DNA of 41,975 nucleotides, taken from IMG/VR virus record IMGVR_UViG_3300042566_000909, positions 1-41,975 of that record, one strand, 5' to 3'. The stretch's first letter is position 1. Each line of letters begins with the position of its first letter. Shown here one piece after another: positions 35,503 to 41,680 of this stretch. The position numbers and the translations under genes were made by a program. The DNA comes from a virus. The notes under the pieces are model-generated. The model was given only the letters and a program-made list of their open reading frames with translations, did no database searches and was not told where the DNA came from.

Positions 35503-35572
35503 AGCAGGCGTCTCCTTTCCGCCTGTGCCAAGACCCCCTCCGACTTCATGTGGTGGGGGTTTTTGGTTTTTT
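35503..35572 (+). ncRNA. Candidate small non-coding RNA (~70 nt)
   Basis: The strongest promoter in the window is followed within about 80 bases by an AGGCG/CGCCT hairpin and then by a terminator. No start codon with Shine-Dalgarno lies between. The transcript would be about 70 nt, two stem-loops and a U-tail. Size and layout fit a regulatory RNA. No target is evident. Confidence 0.6.
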
Positions 35573-35575
35573 GAC
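35533..35575 (+). terminator. Intrinsic terminator of the small RNA
   Basis: ACCCCC/GGGGGT stem followed by TTTTGGTTTTTT. Confidence 0.85.
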
Positions 35576-35580
35576 AATGC

Positions 35581-35609
35581 TTGACTTCATGAACTAGATT
35601 GGGTAAGTT
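35581..35609 (+). promoter_or_regulatory. Leaderless promoter
   Basis: TTGACT-N17-TAAGTT, seven bases before ATG 35617. Confidence 0.65.
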
Positions 35610-35616
35610 TAGATAC

Positions 35617-35913
35617 ATGAACTACTACACCAATAAACAGCACCCAAACTACTACTACAGCATTCGCACTTTCGTAAGGGTCACCTTTTGGGGAGGTGTG
35701 GCAGTCGGTCTCTTCGTGGGGGCAGGCGTACTCGGAGAAAAACTGGCAGACGACCCACGACCCAAATGTGATGTGACAGTCAATGTGGATTTCACATGGG
35801 TCAATAACGGCACAACATGGGTTGACCTCACAATGTGCCAAAACCCGAACAACGGGATTTTCCTTGAGCCCGACGGAACATGGCGTTGGTACGACCCAGA
35901 GTTGGATAACTGA
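35617..35913 (+). CDS. Single-pass membrane protein (98 aa)
   Basis: ATG 35617 is placed seven bases after the -10, so translation is leaderless. After a Tyr-rich N terminus (MNYYTNKQHPNYYYS) comes one TM helix (VTFWGGVAVGLFVGAGVLG), then an extracytoplasmic domain with two cysteines (KCDVTVNVDFTW, LTMCQN) that could form a disulfide. Function unknown. Confidence 0.65.
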   Translation: MNYYTNKQHPNYYYSIRTFVRVTFWGGVAVGLFVGAGVLGEKLADDPRPKCDVTVNVDFTWVNNGTTWVDLTMCQNPNNGIFLEPDGTWRWYDPELDN

Positions 35914-35927
35914 GTAGACTGCGAGAC

Positions 35928-36260
35928 ATGACAATGGACATGGACACATACCAGCAACAAGCATCCACCACAGCGAAGTACCCCGAAAGCACAGGCTTGA
36001 TTTACTGCGTGCTCGGGCTCGCATCCGAAGCAGGTGAAGTCGCTGGCAAACTGAAGAAAGCCATCCGTGACGAGAACGGCGTCCTGTCGGAGTCCCGCAA
36101 GGAAGACTTGCTCGCGGAACTCGGCGATGTGCTCTGGTACTGCGCGATGACCGCGATGGAACTTGATGCGACGCTCTCCTCGGTCGCTGAGGCAAATCTC
36201 AACAAACTGTTTGACCGCAAAGACCGTGGTGTCATCGGGGGCGATGGGGACAAGCGGTGA
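35928..36260 (+). CDS. MazG-like nucleotide pyrophosphohydrolase
   Basis: 110 residues with LASEAGEVAGKLKKAIRDE and a later EDLLAELGDVLWYCAMTA, the EExxE..(12-28)..ExxD-type helices that bind Mg2+ in the MazG superfamily. Members hydrolyse (d)NTPs or ppGpp-like nucleotides; phage MazG may lower host (p)ppGpp. The end is basic and Gly-rich. Start ATG 35928, with several in-frame ATGs close by. Confidence 0.9.
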   Translation: MTMDMDTYQQQASTTAKYPESTGLIYCVLGLASEAGEVAGKLKKAIRDENGVLSESRKEDLLAELGDVLWYCAMTAMELDATLSSVAEANLNKLFDRKDRGVIGGDGDKR

Positions 36261-36325
36261 AAGCCTTCATTTCCGTCATTGCCGTGCTTGGCATGGTTTT
36301 GCTGATTGGAATGCGAAATGACTGA
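36257..36325 (+). CDS. Hydrophobic microprotein (22 aa)
   Basis: GTG start overlaps the MazG stop (GTGA) and its TGA overlaps the next ATG by eight bases. Sequence is one TM helix (AFISVIAVLGMVLLIGM). Too short for homology; support is the overlap on both sides. Confidence 0.4.
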   Translation: MKAFISVIAVLGMVLLIGMRND

Positions 36326-36578
36326 CACAACTTGGACTTGGTTGCTGTTCGGAATGGAAATCATTGGTGTCACAGGAATGTGGTACGCAGGGAAAAAGAT
36401 GTGGTGGGGCTGGCTCATCGTCATCCTCCACACCATCCCGTGGTTCATTTACGCCGTCACCCACAACAAGCCCGGATTCGTCGCAATGTCATTGATGTGG
36501 TGGGCTGTTCACTGGCGGAACATGATTCGCTGGCGCAGGGAAGAGCGTTGGAGCAAGGCGGGGCTTGTGAGGGGATGA
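36318..36578 (+). CDS. Membrane protein, three TM helices (86 aa)
   Basis: ATG 36318, overlapping the microprotein end. Hydrophobic segments at TWTWLLFGMEIIGVTGMWY, WWGWLIVILHTIPWFIYAV and FVAMSLMWWAVHW, followed by a basic tail (RNMIRWRREERW). This matches a common actinophage membrane protein family with a similar W/R-rich end; function unknown. Confidence 0.7.
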   Translation: MTDTTWTWLLFGMEIIGVTGMWYAGKKMWWGWLIVILHTIPWFIYAVTHNKPGFVAMSLMWWAVHWRNMIRWRREERWSKAGLVRG

Positions 36579-36582
36579 ACCC

Positions 36583-37092
36583 TCAGTCGCCCTCCTTCCA
36601 CAACTTCTCCAACTCGTCGCGCTCCTCCGACTCCCGCTGGACGCGCTCCATGATTGCGTCAAACACACCACCCAACCCGTCGGGGTTATCCAACTCCTCG
36701 CCCATGAGCCGCTGGATTTCCATGTGTGCGTCAAGTTCCTCGTCGGTCATAGCGTTCAGTTCACGCTCGTATGCGACTTGCTGACCTGCGAACAGGAACA
36801 TCTCCAACTGTAGGTCGTCAATCAACTTGAACTCCGAAATCATGTTGTTCAGATAAACCGCTGACGGAATGCGTTCTCCCGTACGAATGCTCTGTGCGAT
36901 GTTGTGCCAAAACAGTTCCGTCTTGTACTCGTACAGTCTCACTAGGTCATCGGGGATGAAGTCATCCTGCCAATCCCATCCGTCAAGGTCAAAGTCCTTA
37001 GCCGATGGCACTCGGTCAGGGAAACGCTTCATGGATTCTGCCCGTAGAGCCCCATGACCGTCGTCGCCTTCATTACTATCTATGTCAAACAT
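36583..37092 (-). CDS. Acidic helical protein (169 aa)
   Basis: Upstream are bipartite motif g and a CCCCC/GGGGG hairpin in the leader; AAGGAAGG precedes the ATG by nine bases. The protein is helical and acidic (DGWDWQDDFIPDDLVRLYEY, MTDEELDAHMEIQRLMGEEL). Converges on the membrane-protein gene with a four-base gap. No family recognised. Confidence 0.65.
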   Translation of the reverse strand: MFDIDSNEGDDGHGALRAESMKRFPDRVPSAKDFDLDGWDWQDDFIPDDLVRLYEYKTELFWHNIAQSIRTGERIPSAVYLNNMISEFKLIDDLQLEMFLFAGQQVAYERELNAMTDEELDAHMEIQRLMGEELDNPDGLGGVFDAIMERVQRESEERDELEKLWKEGD

Positions 37093-37141
37093 TGTCTATA
37101 CCTTCCTTGTTTATGCCCCCTCCGTGGGGGTCTATGTCTAT

Positions 37142-37169
37142 AACGAACAAAGGTGGGGAAAGTGTGCGC
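37142..37169 (-). promoter_or_regulatory. Bipartite motif g
   Basis: Perfect GCGCACACTTT-N11-TTCGTT continuing as TATAGAC. No operator promoter lies between it and gene 37092, so here the motif itself may be the promoter. Confidence 0.65.
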
Positions 37170-37200
37170 TCCCCATCGGCTTGTAATACTAAAATGTTGT

Positions 37201-37383
37201 ATGGGAAAGAAAAAGAAATCATCAGGTTCGCAATCCACAGGTCGCACCCGTGTGAACCCCTTGACTGGTCAAGTGGAAACTGTGAGTGGGACAAAGGCTG
37301 GCAAACGACGGTCGTACCTCCCTGCTGGACACCCCCTCAGGACACACGACATTCAGGGCGCATCAAAGAAGAAAGACAAGTAG
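37201..37383 (+). CDS. Small basic protein (60 aa)
   Basis: TAAAAT ends six bases before ATG 37201: probably leaderless. Very basic ends (MGKKKKSSGS, GASKKKDK) flank RVNPLTGQVETVSGTKAGKR. Possibly nucleic-acid binding. No family recognised. Confidence 0.55.
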   Translation: MGKKKKSSGSQSTGRTRVNPLTGQVETVSGTKAGKRRSYLPAGHPLRTHDIQGASKKKDK

Positions 37384-37393
37384 TCCCGCTCTC

Positions 37394-37555
37394 ATGATGC
37401 CCTCCTCATGGCGACCATCACCAGATAGCCGTATCGCTGTGCGCTTCGCACTCACGGGGCTTCTGGCGTTCTTCTCGTGGTTGTGCGGGGTTGTCTCGTT
37501 CGCACTTCTCTGTTGGGGTTCGTGGGTGTATTCACGCCGTCGGTCAGGTACATAG
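37394..37555 (+). CDS. Small membrane protein (53 aa)
   Basis: ATG ATG start 10 bases after the upstream stop. One long hydrophobic stretch (FALTGLLAFFSWLCGVVSFA) and continuing LLCWGSWVY, then RRRSGT. Orientation by the positive-inside rule would place the C terminus in the cytoplasm. An AGTCCCG and a CGGGGCTTCTGG word occur in it. Confidence 0.5.
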   Translation: MMPSSWRPSPDSRIAVRFALTGLLAFFSWLCGVVSFALLCWGSWVYSRRRSGT

Positions 37556-37708
37556 TTCACAGTATTCATGGGGGTCGTGGTCGCATACTTCGTACCACAC
37601 TTCCCATTCGTAATAGTCGTGGCTGTCAAGGTACTCTCGTACTTCCCTCTTAGCCTGTCGCCTGTGTTGCTTGACCTTGTGACGGTAATACAACAGTCCT
37701 AGTATCAC
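37544..37708 (-). CDS. Small Tyr/Trp/Cys-rich protein (54 aa), GTG start
   Basis: GTG start lies within a GTATCA/TGATAC palindrome (37703-37717). Short hydrophobic N terminus (VILGLLYY), basic helix (KVKQHRRQAKREVREYL), acidic-aromatic end with CDHDPHEYCELC. Tail-to-tail overlap of 12 bases with the membrane-protein gene. Protein-like composition and the upstream iterons support it. Confidence 0.5.
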   Translation of the reverse strand: MILGLLYYRHKVKQHRRQAKREVREYLDSHDYYEWEVWYEVCDHDPHEYCELCT

Positions 37709-37717
37709 TTTGATACC
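37703..37717. promoter_or_regulatory. Operator-like palindrome at gene start
   Basis: GTATCA-CTT-TGATAC, perfect six-base arms, over the GTG start of gene 37708-37544; the half-site recurs in the tandem array at 37788. Confidence 0.55.
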
Positions 37718-37787
37718 CGTGAACTACCCGTGAGCATCTTGACGATGCGCCTGAGCGTCACTCTCCTTATCCAAGTCAAGTAGAGAT

Positions 37788-37837
37788 GTATCACTTCGTA
37801 TCTCTTTGTATCACTTTGTATCCCTTTGTATTGCTGA
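37788..37837 (-). repeat. 10-bp tandem repeats (iteron-like)
   Basis: Four full units and one partial of AAAGNGATAC (minus strand), in exact 10-base phase. With the palindrome at 37703 they could be a repressor-binding array or origin iterons. Confidence 0.65.
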
Positions 37838-37893
37838 TTCCATTTATACAAACTCTTTCCTGTATTAGCAGAGGGGTCTCCTCCACTATAGAC

Positions 37894-37922
37894 AACATAA
37901 CAGATGTGTTAGATGTTGTCAA
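37894..37922 (-). promoter_or_regulatory. Promoter sharing the small-RNA operator
   Basis: TTGACA-N17-TATGTT on the minus strand, spacer with TAACACATCTGT; the 16-mer is identical to that at 35473-35488. Upstream of the iterons and gene 37708. Confidence 0.7.
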
Positions 37923-37970
37923 GTGTTACGAATAAATATTTACCCGTGAGCACCCGTAAGCACTAAAGCA

Positions 37971-38002
37971 AAAAGAGGGGAGAGGTGTTACCTCCTCCCC
38001 TT
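37971..38002 (-). terminator. Intrinsic terminator
   Basis: GGGGAGGAGGT/ACCTCTCCCC stem followed by CTTTTTGC on the minus strand, after gene 38007-38285. Confidence 0.8.
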
Positions 38003-38006
38003 GCTT

Positions 38007-38285
38007 TCAGAACTTGTAGTCGGTGTAGAAGATTGGGGTCTCTGTCTCCCTCAAGGGGCGCATACCTTGACCTGTGCGGTATGTGCCGTCTTTGCGGAGT
38101 CGCACTGTCATTGTGTATCCCTCAGGGCAAGTGATTGCGATGTGTCCAACTACTGGCAACTCTGCGCCATCGTTGTAAACCTGCTCGCCTTGACTCATCT
38201 GACGAATCGTAATCGTCTTAGCCGTCTGACGAATCACTTCCCAACATCTTGTGTCTGTCACAAGCGTTTCTGTCATGAACTTCAT
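38007..38285 (-). CDS. Hypothetical protein (92 aa)
   Basis: Leader CTACTAGAAAGGTAGAGCA precedes the ATG. DTRCWEVIRQTAKTITIRQM resembles the YEVV.RTAKTVT(L/V)R motif of a common small actinobacterial mobile-element family. C terminus TVRLRKDGTYRTGQGMRPLR. Function unknown. Promoter at 38329 and terminator at the end make a single-gene unit. Confidence 0.7.
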   Translation of the reverse strand: MKFMTETLVTDTRCWEVIRQTAKTITIRQMSQGEQVYNDGAELPVVGHIAITCPEGYTMTVRLRKDGTYRTGQGMRPLRETETPIFYTDYKF

Positions 38286-38328
38286 TGCTCTACCTTTCTA
38301 GTAGTTCAGGTACTTCCTGATAAATCTA

Positions 38329-38357
38329 ACTATAACAGGGGGGTGTAACATTGTCAA
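38329..38357 (-). promoter_or_regulatory. Operator-in-spacer promoter
   Basis: TTGACA-N17-TATAGT with ATGTTACACCCCC in the spacer: consensus match. Confidence 0.9.
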
Positions 38358-38555
38358 CCCCAAAACAAAAGAAATCCAAAAAACTTCCGAAACCCTCAAG
38401 CCCCTCCAACAATCCACAACCTGTGGAAAAACCTGTGGACAACACACAACAACAACAAACAGCAATACACACGGGACTACTGACCTTTTAGACGCGAGCA
38501 AAAGGCGCGGGCGTACCTACACCAAATTTTTAGAGTCCCACAACTTGATTTAGAT

Positions 38556-38735
38556 TTATCTGACTAGCGACTGTTGTGGTGGTTTGCCGTTGCGTGACGT
38601 TTTGAGTCCGTTGACGCATTTGTGGTTGTTGTACCACTGTTGTACGTGTTTCCATTCTTGCCATCGGAATGATTTGCGGTTGCAGAGGGTGCATTGTCCT
38701 CTGTGGTTTTTTCCGATTGTGATGTTTTCTAGCAT
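38556..38735 (-). CDS. Zinc-finger-like small protein (59 aa)
   Basis: ATG 38735; no Shine-Dalgarno and no own promoter. CTLCNRKSFRWQEW with a later C in HKCVNG suggests a zinc site, and the end is basic. Coding strand is A/C-rich as in the genes at 2-4 kb. The upstream lipoprotein gene ends seven bases before. Confidence 0.6.
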   Translation of the reverse strand: MLENITIGKNHRGQCTLCNRKSFRWQEWKHVQQWYNNHKCVNGLKTSRNGKPPQQSLVR

Positions 38736-38742
38736 GTTGTTT

Positions 38743-39096
38743 TTACTTGGTTGTGTAGGGGCAGAGGTTGGTTGTTGCTGCTTTGACGACTGCTTCGTTG
38801 AGTTCTGCGTCTTGTTGGTCTTCTGCGCCTTCGTTGATGCGTTCTTGTACGTCGTTTGGTTGCATTCCCATTTGGATTGCTTGACACCAGAGTCCTGCGA
38901 TTTCTAGGAGTGTGTCGGGGTCTTGTGGGGTGTTGTCACCGTAGTGGTAGTAGAAGTCGTCTAGGTATGCCATTTGTGCAGGGTCGTATTCTGCTTGTTG
39001 TGTGGGGGGCGTGTCTAGGGGTTGGAGTGTGGTGGGGTCGCTTGTTGCGACTGTGCATCCTGTGAGGAGTGCTGCGAGTGTCAGGGTACGTAGCAT
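38743..39096 (-). CDS. Lipoprotein, DUF732-like
   Basis: ATG 39096 gives a typical lipoprotein signal: MLRTLTLAALLTGC, with Cys14 as the lipidation site. The mature part is Thr/Pro-rich and acidic, then a helical end (LLEIAGLWCQAIQMG, AVVKAATTNLCP) whose two cysteines and helix pattern resemble the actinobacterial DUF732 family. Surface location suggests superinfection exclusion or an adhesion role, which is speculative. Overlaps the upstream gene by 16 bases. Confidence 0.65.
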   Translation of the reverse strand: MLRTLTLAALLTGCTVATSDPTTLQPLDTPPTQQAEYDPAQMAYLDDFYYHYGDNTPQDPDTLLEIAGLWCQAIQMGMQPNDVQERINEGAEDQQDAELNEAVVKAATTNLCPYTTK

Positions 39097-39269
39097 TCTT
39101 CTACCATATCTGTCCACTGGGTGGGGTCTGCGTCGTAGTAGGTGCAGATTTCGTTGGGGTTGTAGGGGCGCGGTTCGGGCGGGTTGGTGACGCTGTCGTA
39201 GATTGACCATGCGATGAGTGCGATGAATCCCCAGAAGAAGATTCGTCCCCAGTTGATGTCTGTGTCCAT
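39081..39269 (-). CDS. Small membrane protein (62 aa)
   Basis: One TM helix near the N terminus (IFFWGFIALIAWSIYDSV), then a hydrophilic domain with two cysteines (NEICTYYDADPTQW, EECYVP). Its C terminus overlaps the lipoprotein start. Probably expressed with the lipoprotein; both are A/C-rich in the coding strand. Confidence 0.65.
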   Translation of the reverse strand: MDTDINWGRIFFWGFIALIAWSIYDSVTNPPEPRPYNPNEICTYYDADPTQWTDMVEECYVP

Positions 39270-39278
39270 TGGGTGTCC

Positions 39279-40418
39279 TTAGTTTGTGATGTTGATGACG
39301 CGGGTTGATTCGCGAAATTCTTTGTTTGCTGTTTTGCCTTTTATGTAGTCGCTGACATACACATATCTGTATGCGTTGGGGTCTCCGACTGGGAGTCCTG
39401 TTGAACGCAAATATGCACGTTTCCAGTGACCTCTTACCCTGAATGCATACTTGGGTGAGGAGTGTGTGCCGCCGCCGTTTTCGTATTCTGCTCGTCGGAG
39501 TCTGAGTACGGTGAGGTAGCCGTTTTCTAAAATTTTTCTGTTGGCTCGCTTCGCTCGCTTGATGACGTGGCGGGGTGCTTCTTCGTGTGTTTGTGCTAGG
39601 TAGGAGTATGTGAGTCGGAAGAGTGCGATGAGGAACTTTTTCATTCCTCCGATTGTTTTGTCGTATTCTTCTGTTGAGTGGTTGAATCTGAAGAATGTGG
39701 CGTCAAACATTGATGTTGGTGCGCCTTTTGCTTTTTTTAGTAGCATTTCCAGTGTTGCAATACTTGTGTTTGCGTTGAGGGTTTGGAGCAGTTCTTTTGT
39801 TGCGTTTTTGTATGTGATGCCTAGTTGAGTGATTTCTGCACAATCCGTTTCTGGGTTGTATTCCATCATCTCGTTGGTTTCAAGATTGCTCACGGATTTC
39901 CAATGTCCGAAGAATCTTACTTCTATGCCGTCGTAGTGGTTGAGGTCATCAGTTGTGTAGTCAACGCTGTTGATAACGTTGAACTGCACTGCTTTGAGGT
40001 TCCATTCCTCTCGTGCGTTGAATGTTTTCATATCGCCTGCGCCAGTGTCGTCTTTGTAGCCGTCGGTCACCGTAAGAAAATAGGAAAATGGTTTTTCAAA
40101 GACGAGCATGCCGTTTGGGACGAACACGTCTTGTGGGAGTAGCACGTTGTCTGGCATAGTGTCTCGCGCTTCGCACACTTCTTTCATTATTTCTTCGGAC
40201 ACGTAGATTGTTTGAGCGGTGCTGTGTCGTAGGTGTTCGTTTTTGAGTGTTTCTTCTGCGATGAGTTTTTTTACTGACGGGGTGGCTTTCATGAACAAAT
40301 CCATTGTTCCCGCCAACCATGTCATACGGTCTAGCAATACATCATTGGAACACGGGTATTGCGTAGACGCACATATTTGACTATGTATGTCCATTGCAAG
40401 GTGCGCTTCGCTGTTCAC
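39279..40418 (-). CDS. Large hypothetical protein (379 aa)
   Basis: Start ATG 40418 overlaps the stop of the upstream gene (ATGA). The C terminus, FRVRGHWKRAYLRSTG with YRYVYVSDYIKG, matches a motif seen in many actinobacterial phage and plasmid proteins of unknown function. The N-terminal 270 residues have no recognised domain and contain helical and strand-rich parts (KPFSYFLTVTDG, IEVRFFGHW). Function unknown. Confidence 0.7.
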   Translation of the reverse strand: MNSEAHLAMDIHSQICASTQYPCSNDVLLDRMTWLAGTMDLFMKATPSVKKLIAEETLKNEHLRHSTAQTIYVSEEIMKEVCEARDTMPDNVLLPQDVFVPNGMLVFEKPFSYFLTVTDGYKDDTGAGDMKTFNAREEWNLKAVQFNVINSVDYTTDDLNHYDGIEVRFFGHWKSVSNLETNEMMEYNPETDCAEITQLGITYKNATKELLQTLNANTSIATLEMLLKKAKGAPTSMFDATFFRFNHSTEEYDKTIGGMKKFLIALFRLTYSYLAQTHEEAPRHVIKRAKRANRKILENGYLTVLRLRRAEYENGGGTHSSPKYAFRVRGHWKRAYLRSTGLPVGDPNAYRYVYVSDYIKGKTANKEFRESTRVINITN

Positions 40419-40597
40419 GTGTTTTCTAGCCCTTTGACGATGATTTGCATGAGTTCTTCTTCGCTGAGTTTTGTGCTGGCTTCGGTCGCCTTGTAGCGAG
40501 TTTCTCCGTCTTTTCCGATGCTTACTTCCACGAGTCCGTTGACGATGAGGAAGTTGAGGTCGTCTTCTAGGTTTTCTTTGTTGTACTGGTTTGACAT
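40415..40597 (-). CDS. Small wHTH-like protein (60 aa), leaderless
   Basis: ATG 40597 is seven bases after TAATCT with TTGACA 17 bases further up; no Shine-Dalgarno. The sequence EDDLNFLIVNGLVEVSIG and GETRYKATEA resembles a winged-helix recognition helix and wing. Probably a DNA-binding regulator; it starts the operon down to 38556. Confidence 0.65.
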   Translation of the reverse strand: MSNQYNKENLEDDLNFLIVNGLVEVSIGKDGETRYKATEASTKLSEEELMQIIVKGLENT

Positions 40598-40604
40598 GGC
40601 ACTG

Positions 40605-40633
40605 AGATTACAGAGCCCCAATGGCTTTGTCAA
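40605..40633 (-). promoter_or_regulatory. Leaderless promoter of the 40597-38556 operon
   Basis: TTGACA-N17-TAATCT, seven bases to ATG 40597. Confidence 0.8.
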
Positions 40634-40730
40634 GGGTTTTCATGAGGCTACCTAAAAATAATATACAGGACACTATTCCCAGTTAAATTTATTGGAATAG
40701 GGACTTCTATAGGCTATACTGGGGCAAAAT

Positions 40731-40804
40731 CCGAGTGTGGCGCAGTTTGGTAGCGCAGGGCGTTTGGGACGCCAAGGTCGGGAGTTCAAATCTCTCCACT
40801 CGGA
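40731..40804 (+). tRNA. tRNA-Pro (anticodon UGG)
   Basis: Acceptor CCGAGTG/CACTCGG, D stem GCGC/GCGC with TTTGGTA, anticodon loop TTTGGGA giving TGG, T stem GGGAG/CTCTC (one G-U) with loop TTCAAAT, discriminator A. CCA is not encoded. It reads CCA/CCG, frequent in the A/C-rich genes. tRNA genes are also common phage integration sites, but no attachment repeat is seen here. Confidence 0.9.
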
Positions 40805-40812
40805 CGGGATTC

Positions 40813-41310
40813 TTAGAGAATCCGAGACTGCCGCTGGAGAAGGTATTCCACAAGGTCGTCCATATGGCGTAGGTCGGCTTTATTGACGAGATAGAAGTCG
40901 TCGGTCAACTGTTGTTGCCTATCAAAGAATGTGCGTTTTGACCAGCGTTCGTACGACGAGACGCCGATAGCGAGCATCGCGCCAGTTACTTTGCTGACAA
41001 GGATGTAGGCGCAGGGTTTAAGAATCTTGTCTTCATAACTGCTTACTGTGTCAACAATCGTGTCTGCGAATGGGAAATCGGCTGGGTTGTCGGTGAATTC
41101 ACGACTGCTGGACTTGACTTCCAGAATGTGGGGCAACCCTTCAAGAACAATGTCTTTTTCTGTCAGCGTTAAATGGCGACGCTCAGCGGAGTTTTGTGCA
41201 ATCTGTAATTCTGGTGCGTGACATTTGATTTCACGGCTTTGCAAATATTCTGCTACTCGTTTGTTGTACGAATGTCCGTCTGTGAATGCTTTTATGTAGT
41301 CGTACGGCAT
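40813..41310 (-). CDS. PD-(D/E)XK nuclease-like protein (165 aa)
   Basis: The motif DIVLEGLPHILEVKSSSREF has the D...E-x-K of the PD-(D/E)XK fold. The remainder has MLAIGVSSYERWSK and helices. Could be a phage recombination or restriction-type nuclease. Start ATG 41310 overlaps nothing; the next gene ends one base upstream. Confidence 0.7.
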   Translation of the reverse strand: MPYDYIKAFTDGHSYNKRVAEYLQSREIKCHAPELQIAQNSAERRHLTLTEKDIVLEGLPHILEVKSSSREFTDNPADFPFADTIVDTVSSYEDKILKPCAYILVSKVTGAMLAIGVSSYERWSKRTFFDRQQQLTDDFYLVNKADLRHMDDLVEYLLQRQSRIL

Positions 41311-41311
41311 T

Positions 41312-41680
41312 TCACCAACCAGCGAAGTGTTTAATTATTGCTGTTGTAGCGAGCAAGACCCATACAACGTTGAAGATGATGATGGTTGGCAATGTTTTGC
41401 GTGTTGATGTCCATATGAGGGCGATGCTTGAAGCAATCGCAAAAATGTACAGCCACCACCACTGCTTTTCAAAAATAAGACCAGGGATAATGATTGCTAG
41501 TTTTGTTCCGAAGCCCCATGCTTCTACTGCGTTTACGCGAGTCCAGTATTCTTTCGTGGAGAGTTTTTGTACGGCATCAACAATTTTCCCGAAGAAGATT
41601 ACGAATTTATTTCGGTTGTCGTGCGTTTCTGGCGCAACTGTTGCTGATGTCGTTCCGTAACGTTTGATTGATTGGCTCAT
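41312..41680 (-). CDS. Membrane protein (122 aa)
   Basis: ATG 41680 overlaps the upstream stop (ATGA). Hydrophobic segments at GFGTKLAIIIPGLIF, WWWLYIFAIASSIALIW and IIIFNVVWVLLATTAI; the first 45 residues are soluble. Translationally coupled to the CoA-transferase-like gene, so the two are in one operon. No family recognised. Confidence 0.65.
   Translation of the reverse strand: MSQSIKRYGTTSATVAPETHDNRNKFVIFFGKIVDAVQKLSTKEYWTRVNAVEAWGFGTKLAIIIPGLIFEKQWWWLYIFAIASSIALIWTSTRKTLPTIIIFNVVWVLLATTAIIKHFAGW

Noticed and set aside
37363-37629. 88-codon minus-strand frame
   Set aside because: It overlaps two better-supported genes, is Thr/Arg-rich, and has no start signal.
40731-40804. tRNA-Pro as an attachment site
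   Set aside because: No direct repeat of the tRNA 3' end and no integrase gene were found inside the window, so integration is only a possibility to test.
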